A stretch of DNA of 64,000 nt from Grimontia kaedaensis (lineage in GTDB: Bacteria; Pseudomonadota; Gammaproteobacteria; Enterobacterales; Vibrionaceae). The DNA lies in assembly GCF_023746615.1 (NCBI RefSeq), contig NZ_CP082275.1, positions 2,914,001-2,978,000 of the forward strand. The letters are read 5' to 3'. Shown piece after piece: positions 18,391 through 27,758 of this stretch. Within the stretch, counting starts at the first letter, position 1. The number at the start of each line of letters is the position of its first letter. Below the pieces are notes generated by a model. That model was not told the DNA's origin and did not search any database. It saw only the letters and a program-made list of their open reading frames with translations. Position numbers and translations under genes: made by a program.

Positions 18391-18756
18391 ATGCTAAAAC
18401 TCGTTGCAGACAATCCCGAACAAAAAAATGATGAGCTCGCCGGAGAACATGTTCGACAACATGCTCCGGCGTTTGCTACAGACGTCATTCGCTACATTCT
18501 GCAGCAATCTCGTTATGAAGATCTTAAAGTATCCTGCCGCAACCAGTTTTTGGAATGGTGGCAACTATCTATATCCGGTGGTCCACCGGAAGACGATTAT
18601 GAGTCCGTTTACTGGTATTTACTCTATCTGATCGAATCCCGCCGAGAAGATGAATTACGTGGCAACAGATTTGTGAACCAACGTCTCAAAGAATGCGCTT
18701 GTTATCTGATCAATAAGGGAAAATTGCCCCGATTTGCGCGTGGCATTCGTCCTTGA
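18391..18756 (+). CDS. Conserved-looking protein of unknown function
   Basis: 121 residues, probably cytosolic, preceded by a good AAAGGGA site. It is mostly helical, with an aromatic cluster FLEWWQLSISGG and YESVYWYLLYLIESRREDEL and a basic tail ending RFARGIRP. No known domain is recognised. It follows the cyclophilin gene by 17 bases and precedes ampG by 49, in an apparent operon. Codon use looks like its neighbours, so it is likely a real native gene. Confidence 0.8.
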   Translation: MLKLVADNPEQKNDELAGEHVRQHAPAFATDVIRYILQQSRYEDLKVSCRNQFLEWWQLSISGGPPEDDYESVYWYLLYLIESRREDELRGNRFVNQRLKECACYLINKGKLPRFARGIRP

Positions 18757-18805
18757 AGCACGGTAGCATGGACCTACCCTATGCACATTACAAGGACGTA
18801 CATCC

Positions 18806-20200
18806 ATGTCCCCATCTTCTCACCCAACCTGGCGAGAAACGCTAAACAGCTACCTTGACCGCAGGCTTCTTTGGGTTTTCATGTTGGGCTGCGCAAGTGG
18901 CTTTCCTTGGCTTCTTATTGGCTCAAACATGTCTGGCTGGCTCAAGGATGCAGGCCTTACCAGAACAGCCATCGGCTTATTCGGTTCTATTTTCGCGGTT
19001 TATGCAATCAACTGGATGTGGGCGCCACTAATTGACCGAGTGAAACTTCCTTTACTTCACCGCACTTTAGGTCAACGCCGAAGCTGGATTCTTCTGATGC
19101 AGGTCATCATGCTGATCTGTACACTTTTTATCGCCACCACTGACCCATCTTTCAACCTTTGGTTGACCTCAGTACTCGCCTTCACAATTGCGCTGGCTTC
19201 TGCCACTCAGGATATCGCTGTCGATGCATTTCGTATTGACAGCTTTGGTGAGCATGAAAAGTCCAAAATGCCTCAGGCGGCGGCAATGGCAGTCATTGGT
19301 TGGTGGACAGGCTACAGCCTCCCTGGCTATTTCGCTTTCATCAATGCCGATTCGATTGGCTGGAATGGCGTTTACTATGGCATGGCAGCCTTCATTGGGC
19401 TTCTCATCTTTTTCACCCTGCTCGTTGGTGAGCCAGACTCTCAACGTGATAAATTGCAAGCCGAAGCTGAATCCCGTTACGCCAAACGTTTGAACCAAGG
19501 CGAGAGCAGCATCCTGGTATGGTTTTCCGTAACCATCGTTGAGCCATTTGCAGAATTCTTCCGACGCAATGGCGTTAAAGTCGCACTCACTCTCCTCCTC
19601 TTTGTCTTCTTGTTCAAGATCGGTGAAGCCTTTCTAGGTCGCATGTCGATTGTGTTTTATAAAGAAGTCGGTTTCAGCAATGAACAAATTGGCCATTACT
19701 CTAAACTGATTGGGTGGGGAGCCACAGTCGTATTTACCTTGATTGGTAGTGCTATTAATGTGCGTTTCGGGGTTGTGAAAGGGCTTTTGATTGGTGGTAT
19801 TGCTATGGCCGCCAGTAATCTGATGTTTGCCCTGATGGCGCACGTAGGAGCGAATGAAAACCTCTTCCTCGCGACCATCATCGTAGATAACTTTACCAGC
19901 GCGTTCGCAACGATTGCGTTTGTGTCTTTCCTAACATTCCTGACAGGGCGGGCCTTCTCTGCAACGCAGTATGCTTTGCTGGCTTCCCTAGGAAACCTGG
20001 GCAGGACAACCCTCTCATCATTCAGTGGTTCGCTTGTCGATTGGATTGAGCAGTTTGAATGGATTCACAACATTAGCTGGCTTGATCCTTGGTCCTTCTT
20101 CTTCATTCTCACCACTATCATGGTTATCCCAAGTCTTGCGATGATTGTGGGACTCAGACAACACTTTAAGAAACTACAAGACATGCAGAAAACCGCTTAA
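18806..20200 (+). CDS. ampG: Muropeptide permease AmpG (major facilitator superfamily)
   Basis: Inner-membrane transporter of 464 residues with 12-14 hydrophobic segments. It imports GlcNAc-anhydroMurNAc peptides for cell-wall recycling. Family marks: GCASGFPWLLIGSNMSGWLKDAGLTRT (about residues 28-54), APLIDR, SATQDIAVDAFRID (about 131-144) and FVSFLTFLTGRAFSATQYALL. An AAGGAC site lies eight bases upstream of the ATG. Its presence fits an AmpG-dependent recycling route and, in species that have it, beta-lactamase induction. Confidence 0.94.
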   Translation: MSPSSHPTWRETLNSYLDRRLLWVFMLGCASGFPWLLIGSNMSGWLKDAGLTRTAIGLFGSIFAVYAINWMWAPLIDRVKLPLLHRTLGQRRSWILLMQVIMLICTLFIATTDPSFNLWLTSVLAFTIALASATQDIAVDAFRIDSFGEHEKSKMPQAAAMAVIGWWTGYSLPGYFAFINADSIGWNGVYYGMAAFIGLLIFFTLLVGEPDSQRDKLQAEAESRYAKRLNQGESSILVWFSVTIVEPFAEFFRRNGVKVALTLLLFVFLFKIGEAFLGRMSIVFYKEVGFSNEQIGHYSKLIGWGATVVFTLIGSAINVRFGVVKGLLIGGIAMAASNLMFALMAHVGANENLFLATIIVDNFTSAFATIAFVSFLTFLTGRAFSATQYALLASLGNLGRTTLSSFSGSLVDWIEQFEWIHNISWLDPWSFFFILTTIMVIPSLAMIVGLRQHFKKLQDMQKTA

Positions 20201-20209
20201 TCTGCGTTT

Positions 20210-20233
20210 AATCCGCGACAAATGTCGCGGATT
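20210..20233 (+). terminator. Hairpin after ampG, possible terminator
   Basis: Perfect 10-bp stem AATCCGCGAC-aaat-GTCGCGGATT ten bases past the ampG stop. There is no clear T run, so it may act as a 3' stabiliser or Rho-assisted end. Confidence 0.5.
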
Positions 20234-20308
20234 ATCCTCTTCACTTCTGTTTAAACCGCTCATCCGGTCATCTTTTGAAACACCAATCTCAAATGTAATC
20301 CATTTCAA

Positions 20309-20342
20309 CGGGATCTTAATCACATTTAGCAAACGATTGCGA
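20309..20342. promoter_or_regulatory. Candidate CRP half-site and PurR-like box upstream of the Tsx-type channel
   Basis: CGGGA-TCTTAA-TCACA (20309-20324) matches the CRP operator with one perfect half. Immediately after it TAGCAAACGATTGCGA (20327-20342) matches about 12 of 16 positions of the PurR box. They lie 115-148 bases upstream of the gene. CRP and purine or nucleoside control would suit a nucleoside channel. Inference only. Confidence 0.4.
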
Positions 20343-20456
20343 TTTCATTGCATTTTCTTTTTTGAGCTTTCCCATAGAATGGCGCCCGTTACGGCGGAGG
20401 TCCAACCAATAGGTGTCTTTGCCATATATTTTCTGACGGTGTAAAGAGAACAAAAG

Positions 20457-21206
20457 ATGCGTAAATCAGTAGTAGCACTTAGCGTTCTGGCAGCAGCTGC
20501 GGCTGTTCCAGCTCAAGCGGAATACCTATACGGCTTTGGTGGCATGTACGCAGACTACCAAGTATGGAACCAAGGTTTTGGTAACGATAACGACAACTTT
20601 GGCGGTGACATTTCTGATCGTAACCAAGCAGTGATTGGTATTGAAGGCGGTGCAGGTTTCACTTGGGGTCAAATCTACGGCTTCTACGACTACGAAGGTG
20701 TTGATCGTGGTACCGGTGACCGTGGCGCATCAACTAAAGGTACTATCCACTACAACCTGACTGACTCTGGTGTAAGCCTTTATGCACAAGTGTACAACAC
20801 TGACTCAGATGCAGGCTTCCACGAGCAAAACCGTGTGATCGGTCTAGGCTACACTGGTCTGAAAGGCGATGGTTGGGCATTTACTCCATTCATCGGTGTG
20901 CATGAAATAAACACTAATGGCATCAGTGGTGCCAACGGTGGCATGGCCGGTTGGGTTGGTTTCTACAATACCAACATCGGTAGCCAAAACTTCACTTTCT
21001 CTACTTGGGGTGAATACGAGTTTGGCCGTCAAGACGCATACGCAGCTGTTCAAGGTGACGACTGGGGTCTTAACGGTTCTGTAAACGCGATGTGGAACAT
21101 CACTCAAAACTGGTCAACGGGTGTTCTTTACCGCTACACAGTGAACAAACTAGCACGCGAAGATTACCAAGATCTGATGATCTACCGCGTACAGTACAAC
21201 TTCTAA
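20457..21206 (+). CDS. Tsx/OmpK-family outer-membrane channel
   Basis: 249 residues with a signal peptide cleaved after PAQA (about residue 20). The mature protein is an all-beta barrel that is rich in Gly, Tyr and Asn and ends in the aromatic outer-membrane signature YRVQYNF. Features such as FGGMYADYQVWN, GFYDYEGVD, FTPFIGVHEIN and WGEYEFGRQD fit the nucleoside-specific channel Tsx/OmpK superfamily. OmpK is a vibriophage receptor in some vibrios, so phage selection is possible. Substrate is inferred as nucleosides. Own promoter region and terminator. Confidence 0.8.
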   Translation: MRKSVVALSVLAAAAAVPAQAEYLYGFGGMYADYQVWNQGFGNDNDNFGGDISDRNQAVIGIEGGAGFTWGQIYGFYDYEGVDRGTGDRGASTKGTIHYNLTDSGVSLYAQVYNTDSDAGFHEQNRVIGLGYTGLKGDGWAFTPFIGVHEINTNGISGANGGMAGWVGFYNTNIGSQNFTFSTWGEYEFGRQDAYAAVQGDDWGLNGSVNAMWNITQNWSTGVLYRYTVNKLAREDYQDLMIYRVQYNF

Positions 21207-21228
21207 TTTAAAGAAGTAATACGAATTC

Positions 21229-21256
21229 AAAAGGCAGCCAATGGCTGCCTTTTTGC
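21229..21256 (+). terminator. Terminator after the Tsx-type channel gene
   Basis: AAAGGCAGCC-aat-GGCTGCCTTTTT, a strong stem with T run. Confidence 0.88.
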
Positions 21257-21323
21257 TTTTCAGCGTTCGGCTCTTTTATCAACAATGGTATGCTTTCATA
21301 CAGTTAAACAATAAGGATGAAGC

Positions 21324-22214
21324 ATGCGTTTTACGCTTGTCGGTGCCGGTGCGGTCGGCACGTTATGGGGATTAAAACTTCTTGAAGCTGGTCATCAGGT
21401 TCATTTTGTCACCCGCAAAGAAGAGTCTGACATAACACTGGGATTCGAACATCAGAGCCCACTGGTTTTTCCCTGCAACCAACCCATTCGAATTGAAGAA
21501 AGTGACTGTGTTCTGGTTTGCGTCAAAGCCTTCCAGGTGCTGGATGCCATCCATCTTATACAGCCTTATCTCCATCCAGATACCCCGGTAGTATTGATGC
21601 ACAACGGCATGGGTACGGCTGATGCTGTTCTTCAAACACTGGACACAAACCCGCTCGTGCTTGCCACTACCTCCAATGGCGCTTTAAAACTTTCTCCATC
21701 GATATTACGACATACCGGCCTTGGAGAAACACGCCTGGGTGGTGCCAATGTCAGTGGAAAACAGTGTGACTTTCTTGCTGAGGTTTTCAACCATGCTCTA
21801 CCCAGCACCCAATGGGAAAAGGATATTCAGGCAGCGCTTTGGCAGAAACTGGCCGTCAATTGTATGATCAATCCTATGACTGCACTGCGTCAGTGTCAGA
21901 ATGGCGAGTTGCTTTCTGATAGCTTGCGAGAGCGCCTCAAGACGTTAAGCGAAGAGATCACTTTGGTCATGCAAGCCGAAGGATTAAACGTGACATCGGG
22001 TGACGTCTTACAACACGCGTTACAGGTCGCGAAAGCCACTGCAGAAAACCACTCTTCGATGAACCGGGACGTACATTTCAAACGCCGTTCCGAAATAGAC
22101 TTTATTACTGGCTACTTGATCAGCCGAGCAGATTCATACGATATAGCGGTACCGGAAAACCGGGCGCTGTATCAAGCCATCAAGAATTTGGAGCAATCCT
22201 ATGACCACGCCTAG
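21324..22214 (+). CDS. panE: 2-dehydropantoate 2-reductase (ketopantoate reductase)
   Basis: 296 residues. Reduces ketopantoate to pantoate with NADPH (pantothenate and CoA synthesis). The Rossmann motif is VGAGAVGTLWG (about residues 5-15). The catalytic lysine lies in WQKLAVNCMINPMTAL, and the substrate region holds the Asn of NCMINP and the Glu of RSEIDFITGYL. The frame overlaps the next gene by 14 bases, indicating coupling. Confidence 0.94.
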   Translation: MRFTLVGAGAVGTLWGLKLLEAGHQVHFVTRKEESDITLGFEHQSPLVFPCNQPIRIEESDCVLVCVKAFQVLDAIHLIQPYLHPDTPVVLMHNGMGTADAVLQTLDTNPLVLATTSNGALKLSPSILRHTGLGETRLGGANVSGKQCDFLAEVFNHALPSTQWEKDIQAALWQKLAVNCMINPMTALRQCQNGELLSDSLRERLKTLSEEITLVMQAEGLNVTSGDVLQHALQVAKATAENHSSMNRDVHFKRRSEIDFITGYLISRADSYDIAVPENRALYQAIKNLEQSYDHA

Positions 22215-22800
22215 CGTATTGGTGTGCCTTACCCAAGGCACAGAAGAAATGGAAGCCGTCACTGTGATTGACGTTATGGTACGTGCTGGATTTAACGTCA
22301 CCACTGCAAGTGCTGCAGAAGATGGTGAGCTCACTTTGACTTGCTCACGTGGTGTAAAACTGACAGCAGACATTCCACTGGTCAAAGTTGCGGATGAAGA
22401 ATTTGACTGCATTGTTGTGCCGGGCGGTGTTGAAGGCGCAAAAGCACTAGGTGAAAGTGCATTGGTTGTTGAAATGATTAAGCAGCAGCAATGTGACCAG
22501 AAATGGGTAGCAGCAATCTGTGCAGCACCTGCTTTGGTCATTGAGAAGAACCAGCTGTTCCCTGACGCCTATAAAACCTGCCACCCTGCATTTATCGACC
22601 GTATCCCGGCAGATAAGCAGAACAGCCGTCGAGTTTTCACTGACCACGACCACAAACTGCTCACCAGCCAAGGGCCGGGTACTGCGTTGGAGTTTGCTAT
22701 TGAGATTGTGTACTTACTGGCAGGCAAAGACAAAGCCCGCGAGGTCGTAGAGCCAATGGTGATTATTCCCAACCTCCACTACGAAAAGAAATTCGCTTAA
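22201..22800 (+). CDS. yajL: DJ-1/PfpI-family protein YajL
   Basis: 199 residues, cytosolic. Protects proteins and nucleotides against electrophile and oxidative damage; reported as a chaperone and deglycase, the latter disputed. The reactive cysteine is C107 in AAICAAPALV, and the partner glutamate is in TQGTEEMEAV (E15 or E16). Matches E. coli YajL through VVPGGVEGAKAL and the final EKKF. Its start lies inside panE. Confidence 0.93.
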   Translation: MTTPSVLVCLTQGTEEMEAVTVIDVMVRAGFNVTTASAAEDGELTLTCSRGVKLTADIPLVKVADEEFDCIVVPGGVEGAKALGESALVVEMIKQQQCDQKWVAAICAAPALVIEKNQLFPDAYKTCHPAFIDRIPADKQNSRRVFTDHDHKLLTSQGPGTALEFAIEIVYLLAGKDKAREVVEPMVIIPNLHYEKKFA

Positions 22801-22824
22801 TCCTGCATTGGGTATACCCCAAAC

Positions 22825-22856
22825 AAAAAAACCGACCTCGAAAGGTCGGTTTTTTG
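22825..22856. terminator. Bidirectional terminator between yajL and thiI
   Basis: ACCGACCT-cgaa-AGGTCGGT flanked by seven A and six T; serves both convergent genes. Confidence 0.88.
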
Positions 22857-22893
22857 TTTCTAAGTCTTGTCGCTGCGCTTTCTCAGATCAGCC

Positions 22894-24342
22894 TTACGGA
22901 CGGTATACCTTCACGTTCGCGTAGCCATTTTCTTGCAGGTAGAGGGCCTGCAGTCGGCTCATCACGCCACGATCACAGTAGAGCAGATACGTTTTGCTCT
23001 GGTCCAGATCACCGAACTTGGTCGCCAGTCTGAAGAACGGAATGTGAACCACTTCCGCGCCATCAATTTCCAACGGCTTTTCATCTTCTTCTTCAGGGCT
23101 ACGGATATCCAGCACCACGGCGCCGTTAGCAATTTCATCCACAAGCTCAACGTCTGGCGCTTTTTCTTTACTCAGCTTGCCGATATCACGGATATCAATG
23201 ATTCGCGCGTCGTAAACCACTTTATCCAAAATGCTAAAATCGAAGCTTGCTTCTTCCGCTTCCAGCTTAGCTCTCTCGGCCTTGATGGTTGGATTGCGTG
23301 AAATCACACCACAGTACTCCGGCATGGTCTTGGCGAAATCTTCAGTACCAATCTCGCGAGCCAGATTAATGATGTCTTCTTTGTCCCAGTTGATCAAAGG
23401 ACGCAGGACCAGTGTGTCAGACACATTGTCGATCATACGTAAGTTGGTCAGCGTCTGGCTCGATACTTGCCCTAAAGCTTCACCGGTCACCAATGCCTGG
23501 ATGCCAAACTTTTCCGCTACCATGGAAGCCGCTCGCACAAACATGCGCTTAAGCACGACACCCATTTGGCCGTCATCAACTTTCTCAAGGATCTCCGCGA
23601 CGACAGGTTCAAAATCAATGGAAATGAACTTCACTTTGGCAGAAGAACCAAACTTCTCCCACAAGTAGTGGGCGGTCTGTTGAACGCCAATCTCGTGTGC
23701 TGCGCCACCAAGATTAAAGAAGCAATAGTGAACTTTGCTACCACGCTTGATGTGCAGATAGCTGGAAACGCCGGAGTCGAAACCGCCAGATATCAGGCTT
23801 AACACATCTTCCTGTGTACCCAGTGGGAAGCCACCCTGTCCTTTAAAGCGCTCGCGAACCACATTGACGTTTTCTTTGTCTACTTCCAGATGCACAACCA
23901 TGTCAGGTTTTTTCAGCTGAACACGGGCAGATTCAACATCTTGGTTCAAACCACCACCCACATAACGCTCTACATCGATAGACGTGAAGTCATGATTGCC
24001 ACGACGCTTGGCACGCACGCAGAACGACTTGCCTTCCAACTGATGTGCTACCGTTGCTGATACAATTTCATAGATGTTATGCAGATCAGTAAACGGTGTT
24101 TGCTCAACTTCCAGCACATGGTGAATACCCGGCGTGTTGGTCAGCACACTGAGTGCAATATCGCGCTCAGCATCGTTTTTTAGCGAAACCTCGATATGGT
24201 CGCGACGGTTGAACACCGCCATAGCGTCTGACTTTCGCTTAAGAATATTTCGGATGTTAGTTTCCAGAATTTTCGTGAAGCGTTTCCGTACAGATTCACT
24301 TTTGACCATCACCTCAGGGTGAATTTTTACGATAAATTTCAT
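22894..24342 (-). CDS. thiI: tRNA 4-thiouridine synthetase / thiamine sulfurtransferase
   Basis: 482 residues, with the enteric-type C-terminal rhodanese extension. Domain order: N-terminal ferredoxin-like and THUMP region (about 1-165), PP-loop pyrophosphatase [11 protein letters not shown] (about 184-194) and rhodanese domain (about 385-482). Both catalytic cysteines are present, in [11 protein letters not shown] and [12 protein letters not shown]. It makes s4U8 in tRNA and supplies sulfur for the thiamine thiazole. Monocistronic here; thiL of the same pathway lies 6 kb away. Confidence 0.97.
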   Translation of the reverse strand: MKFIVKIHPEVMVKSESVRKRFTKILETNIRNILKRKSDAMAVFNRRDHIEVSLKNDAERDIALSVLTNTPGIHHVLEVEQTPFTDLHNIYEIVSATVAHQLEGKSFCVRAKRRGNHDFTSIDVERYVGGGLNQDVESARVQLKKPDMVVHLEVDKENVNVVRERFKGQGGFPLGTQEDVLSLISGGFDSGVSSYLHIKRGSKVHYCFFNLGGAAHEIGVQQTAHYLWEKFGSSAKVKFISIDFEPVVAEILEKVDDGQMGVVLKRMFVRAASMVAEKFGIQALVTGEALGQVSSQTLTNLRMIDNVSDTLVLRPLINWDKEDIINLAREIGTEDFAKTMPEYCGVISRNPTIKAERAKLEAEEASFDFSILDKVVYDARIIDIRDIGKLSKEKAPDVELVDEIANGAVVLDIRSPEEEDEKPLEIDGAEVVHIPFFRLATKFGDLDQSKTYLLYCDRGVMSRLQALYLQENGYANVKVYRP

Positions 24343-24432
24343 AACAGGTTTCGCTACGGCTTTAACAAAGGCGCGGATTATACCTCAAGCATAACGTATT
24401 CGAAATAACCACACTGAAGTGAGTACAAAAAC

Positions 24433-24461
24433 AAAAAAGGCAGCGTCAATATGCTGCCCTC
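24433..24461 (-). terminator. Terminator after pomB
   Basis: GGCAGC-gtcaatat-GCTGCC stem followed by TTTTTT on the minus strand. Confidence 0.85.
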
Positions 24462-24479
24462 TATAAAGACTTCCAACGA

Positions 24480-25409
24480 TCAGTTTTCCTGAATAGGCTC
24501 AACCGGTGCACTCGTCGACAATTCGTCCGATTCGCGCGGTTTACCTTGCATGATGGCAATCTCAACACGGCGGTTTTGAGCACGACCTTCCGGTGTATCA
24601 TTGGGCACGCGCGGTGAGGAACCCGCCAAACCTTCAACCCGCATTCTCATTGGGTCGAATCCGTCGACTTTTTCCATTTCCTGCGCGACTGATACCGCAC
24701 GCTGAGCTGACAAATCCCAGTTAGAACGGTAAAGCTCAGAATCCAGAGGCGAATTGTCAGTATGGCCGGAAACACGAATCACACCAGGGACATCTTTCAC
24801 CAAATCGGCTATCTGGCGAACCAAAGGACGAAACTTCGGCTGTAGGAAAGCAGAGCCAGCCGGGAACGCGCCGTTTTCACGAATGCGGATAATCAGTTGC
24901 TGGCCAAGATTTTCCACTTCAACCGCGCCTTCTTCCACTTCACGCTCAAGGGCCTGAACCACCATTTGGGCAGTACTCGACATCTGTTCGGTGTCTTGTT
25001 CCTGCTCCTGCATTGAGGCTTCGCTTGCCGTAGAGCCTCCATCCAGTTTCGCTGAATCACGCTGGGAGCCACCCGCACGGTCTGATTCTCCATCTTGAAA
25101 GTCGAGCGTGCGCTGCGTCATATCGATGGTTTGCTGCATGATAACTTCAATTGGCGTTGGTTCTGGACGGCCCGGACGGAACTCTTGTGCAATCACACTG
25201 GTACCTTTCGGGATGTCTTTTACCTCAAGCAGGTTTTGTACACCGAAAGCGAATTTCATCGAGCCAGCGATCTGCTTGAACTTCAGTACATCCATTTCCG
25301 AGAAGGACAACAGAAGTACGAAGAAACACATAAGCAGTGACATTAAGTCAGCGAAGGTCCCCATCCAAGCGGGTAGCCCGGGGGGGGGACATTTGCATTC
25401 ATCATCCAT
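24480..25409 (-). CDS. pomB: Sodium-driven flagellar stator protein PomB
   Basis: 309 residues. Cytoplasmic tail, one membrane helix MGTFADLMSLLMCFFVLLLS with the ion-binding aspartate D21 (D24 in V. alginolyticus numbering), a plug and linker, and a C-terminal OmpA-like peptidoglycan-binding domain (about 170-290, with ISGHTDN-like VSGHTDNSPLDSE and NRRVEI). With PomA it forms the stator that couples sodium influx to rotation of the polar flagellum. The N-terminal CPPPG is encoded by nine consecutive C. Lies 10 bases after pomA. Confidence 0.95.
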   Translation of the reverse strand: MDDECKCPPPGLPAWMGTFADLMSLLMCFFVLLLSFSEMDVLKFKQIAGSMKFAFGVQNLLEVKDIPKGTSVIAQEFRPGRPEPTPIEVIMQQTIDMTQRTLDFQDGESDRAGGSQRDSAKLDGGSTASEASMQEQEQDTEQMSSTAQMVVQALEREVEEGAVEVENLGQQLIIRIRENGAFPAGSAFLQPKFRPLVRQIADLVKDVPGVIRVSGHTDNSPLDSELYRSNWDLSAQRAVSVAQEMEKVDGFDPMRMRVEGLAGSSPRVPNDTPEGRAQNRRVEIAIMQGKPRESDELSTSAPVEPIQEN

Positions 25410-25419
25410 ACCCGACTCC

Positions 25420-26181
25420 TTATCCGTCTACGTCAACAGTGCGTTTCTTCTCGTTGAGGTAGTTTTTCAGGTAGCCGTCAATAACACGCGGGTTCTGACC
25501 ATCCTGTATTGCCAATAAACCATCCATGATAAGACGGCGGTTCATCTTCTCCTGGTCTTTACGCAGGCGAAGCTTTGCAGCAATAGGAATCGCGATCATG
25601 TTGGCGAGCATCGCGCCGTAGAGTGTTGTCAAAAGTGCTACCGCCATCGCAGGACCGATCGCCTTTGGGTCATCCATGTTTGAAAGCATGGCTACCAGAC
25701 CGATCAGTGTACCGATCATCCCCATGGCCGGGGCAACGTCAGCAAGTGCACTGTAGAACTGTGCCCCACTATCGTGTCGTTCATCGGTCATTACAATGTC
25801 TTTTTGGAGCGTCATTTTTACGACTTCAGCATCATGGCCATCTACCAGCATGTCGACGCCTTTTTTCATGAAGGAATTGGTCACTTCCATTTCTTCAAGT
25901 GCCAGAAAGCCGCCTTTACGAGCCGCATCCGCCATCTCTACGATTTTGGCAATCAGGTCTTCCGGATCATCGGCTTTGAACATGAAAGCCTTGCCTGCGA
26001 TTTTAAATGCCCCGAAAAACTGACCCATGGTGTAGTTCATCAACACAACAAACAGACTGCCACCGAATACGATTAACGTTGAAGGAACGTCTACGAACAT
26101 ACTAATGGTGCCACCAAGCAACATCGCCATAACGATGAAGGCAAAGGCGCCCAAAATACCTAGAAGTGTCGCCAGATCCAC
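25420..26181 (-). CDS. pomA: Sodium-driven flagellar stator protein PomA
   Basis: 253 residues, the usual PomA length, with four membrane helices (about residues 2-22, 28-50, 150-170, 185-205) and the cytoplasmic loop between the second and third. It starts MDLATLLGILGAFAFIVMAM, as in Vibrio PomA. The stator pentamer binds the rotor FliG through charged residues in the loop. First gene of the pomAB pair. Confidence 0.95.
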   Translation of the reverse strand: MDLATLLGILGAFAFIVMAMLLGGTISMFVDVPSTLIVFGGSLFVVLMNYTMGQFFGAFKIAGKAFMFKADDPEDLIAKIVEMADAARKGGFLALEEMEVTNSFMKKGVDMLVDGHDAEVVKMTLQKDIVMTDERHDSGAQFYSALADVAPAMGMIGTLIGLVAMLSNMDDPKAIGPAMAVALLTTLYGAMLANMIAIPIAAKLRLRKDQEKMNRRLIMDGLLAIQDGQNPRVIDGYLKNYLNEKKRTVDVDG

Positions 26182-26594
26182 GGAACGATCCCCTTAATTT
26201 TTACTAGCCAGAAAGAGTTGTGACGTATTCCCAAGCGACCTGAAATTACAGGTTATTAAATCGCTTGAGTATGACTGAATTCGCTGTCTGCCCTTCCGTT
26301 AACGGCAGATGTAGCGATAGATTTAGCGCATACCTTAAATTTTATACCCATCTCATCTCAAGATGCAGATTTTACTCTCAAGATTAAGCTCAATGTCTAC
26401 TTCTGAATATAGGAAGTCGGACATACAATTGAGAGACAAATTTTTGCCGCTGATGAAAACACACGCAAAATTCAGGCCGTATTCGCGCTAAACCCCATAA
26501 AATCTCCCCGGCAGCGCAGATTTTCACTCAAGCGTTTGACCCCCAACAGACGCTGGGTTAACTTCTCCGCCATTCTGATACATCTGGATTTATC
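26182..26594. other. Intergenic region between divergent pomA and xseB
   Basis: About 410 bases without a convincing gene. It contains a palindromic repeat (26225-26274), a half-copy of the same family (26346-26366), and presumably the two divergent promoters. A minus-strand frame of 130 codons that overlaps xseB is read as a shadow. Confidence 0.6.
26225..26274. repeat. Palindromic repeat related to the element at 15921-15970
   Basis: The left part TATTCCCAAGCGACCTGAA is close to the other copy; ACCTG-aaatta-CAGGT forms the inner stem and AAGCGA ... TCGCTT the outer one. The right arm ends GCTTGAGTAT, so it has drifted more than the first copy. Confidence 0.6.
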
Positions 26595-26840
26595 ATGGCT
26601 GCTAAGAAACCTGAAAACATGACCTTTGAAGAAACCCTCAAAGAGTTGGACACGATTGTTAATGGCCTTGAAAGTGGTGATTTGCCACTGGATGCAGCAT
26701 TGAAGCAATTTGAACGCGGGATCTCTCTGGCCCGTCAGGGACAAAAAACTCTCTCTGATGCAGAGCAACGTGTCGAGATCCTGCTCGCGCAAGACGACAA
26801 CGCCCCTTTGGAAAAATTTGAAGACACGCGCGATGAGTGA
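26595..26840 (+). CDS. xseB: Exodeoxyribonuclease VII small subunit
   Basis: 81 residues, the usual size. The conserved region is MTFEETLKELDTIVNGLESGDLPLDAALKQFERGI (two helices, about residues 9-43). It binds the large subunit XseA, encoded in this window at 58.3 kb, to form the single-strand-specific exonuclease. Overlaps ispA by 8 bases, the standard xseB-ispA-dxs arrangement. Confidence 0.95.
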   Translation: MAAKKPENMTFEETLKELDTIVNGLESGDLPLDAALKQFERGISLARQGQKTLSDAEQRVEILLAQDDNAPLEKFEDTRDE

Positions 26841-27732
26841 TACCGCTTTAACGTCCACCCTCATTCATTACCAAAATCGCAGCAACGCGCAGCTTACACA
26901 TTGGCTTGATAGCCTGGGGCATGACGATCAGCCTTTGATTCAGGCGATGAAGCATGGCGCTTTGCTGGGTGGTAAACGCGTTCGTCCTTACCTGACATAC
27001 GTGACAGGTAAGCTGTTTGGCGTCTCTGAAGAAGCGCTGGATACTCCCGCGGCCGCCATAGAGTGTATTCACGCTTATTCCCTTATCCACGACGATTTAC
27101 CGGCAATGGATGATGACGCTTTACGTCGAGGTCAACCAACCTGTCACGTCGCCTTTGATGAGGCCAGCGCCATTCTTGCGGGCGACGCACTGCAAACATT
27201 GGCTTTTACCATTCTCGCAGAAGGTGATCTTTCGTCAGAAGGTGACGCGTACCGTATCCAGATGGTCAAAGAACTGGCAGCTGCATCCGGTGCAGCAGGC
27301 ATGTGTCTTGGTCAGGCGCTGGATCTCGCAGCGGAAGGAAAGAAAGTCGATCTCGAAGTACTCGAAACGATTCACCGCAATAAAACAGGTGCTCTTATCC
27401 GTTGCGCGGTCCGCTTGGGTGCGTTGGCGGCAGGCGAAAAAGGTGTAACATACCTTTCACAACTGGACACATTTTCCAACGCCATTGGCCTTGCGTTTCA
27501 GGTGCAGGATGACATTCTAGACATCATCAGCGACACCGAAACCCTTGGAAAACCACAAGGTTCCGATCTCGAAGCGGAAAAAAGCACCTACCCGGCCTTG
27601 CTGGGACTGGAGGGCGCACAGCAGAAAGCTGAGCTTCTTTATAAAGAAGCACTACAAGCCCTGCAAGCGATCCCCTACAATACAGAGCAATTGGAACTGT
27701 TCGCCCGGTATATCATCGAGCGCAAGAATTAA
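26833..27732 (+). CDS. ispA: Farnesyl diphosphate synthase
   Basis: 299 residues from ATG 26833; the longer upstream frame only shadows xseB. Condenses IPP with DMAPP and GPP to C15 farnesyl diphosphate, the precursor of quinones and undecaprenyl phosphate. The first aspartate-rich motif is IHDDLPAMDDDALRRGQPT and the second FQVQDDILDIISD. The GGKRVRP substrate motif lies at about residues 44-50. Coupled to xseB and followed by dxs after 26 bases. Confidence 0.96.
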   Translation: MSDTALTSTLIHYQNRSNAQLTHWLDSLGHDDQPLIQAMKHGALLGGKRVRPYLTYVTGKLFGVSEEALDTPAAAIECIHAYSLIHDDLPAMDDDALRRGQPTCHVAFDEASAILAGDALQTLAFTILAEGDLSSEGDAYRIQMVKELAAASGAAGMCLGQALDLAAEGKKVDLEVLETIHRNKTGALIRCAVRLGALAAGEKGVTYLSQLDTFSNAIGLAFQVQDDILDIISDTETLGKPQGSDLEAEKSTYPALLGLEGAQQKAELLYKEALQALQAIPYNTEQLELFARYIIERKN

Positions 27733-27758
27733 AACAAATAGCGCCATAAAACGAATAT

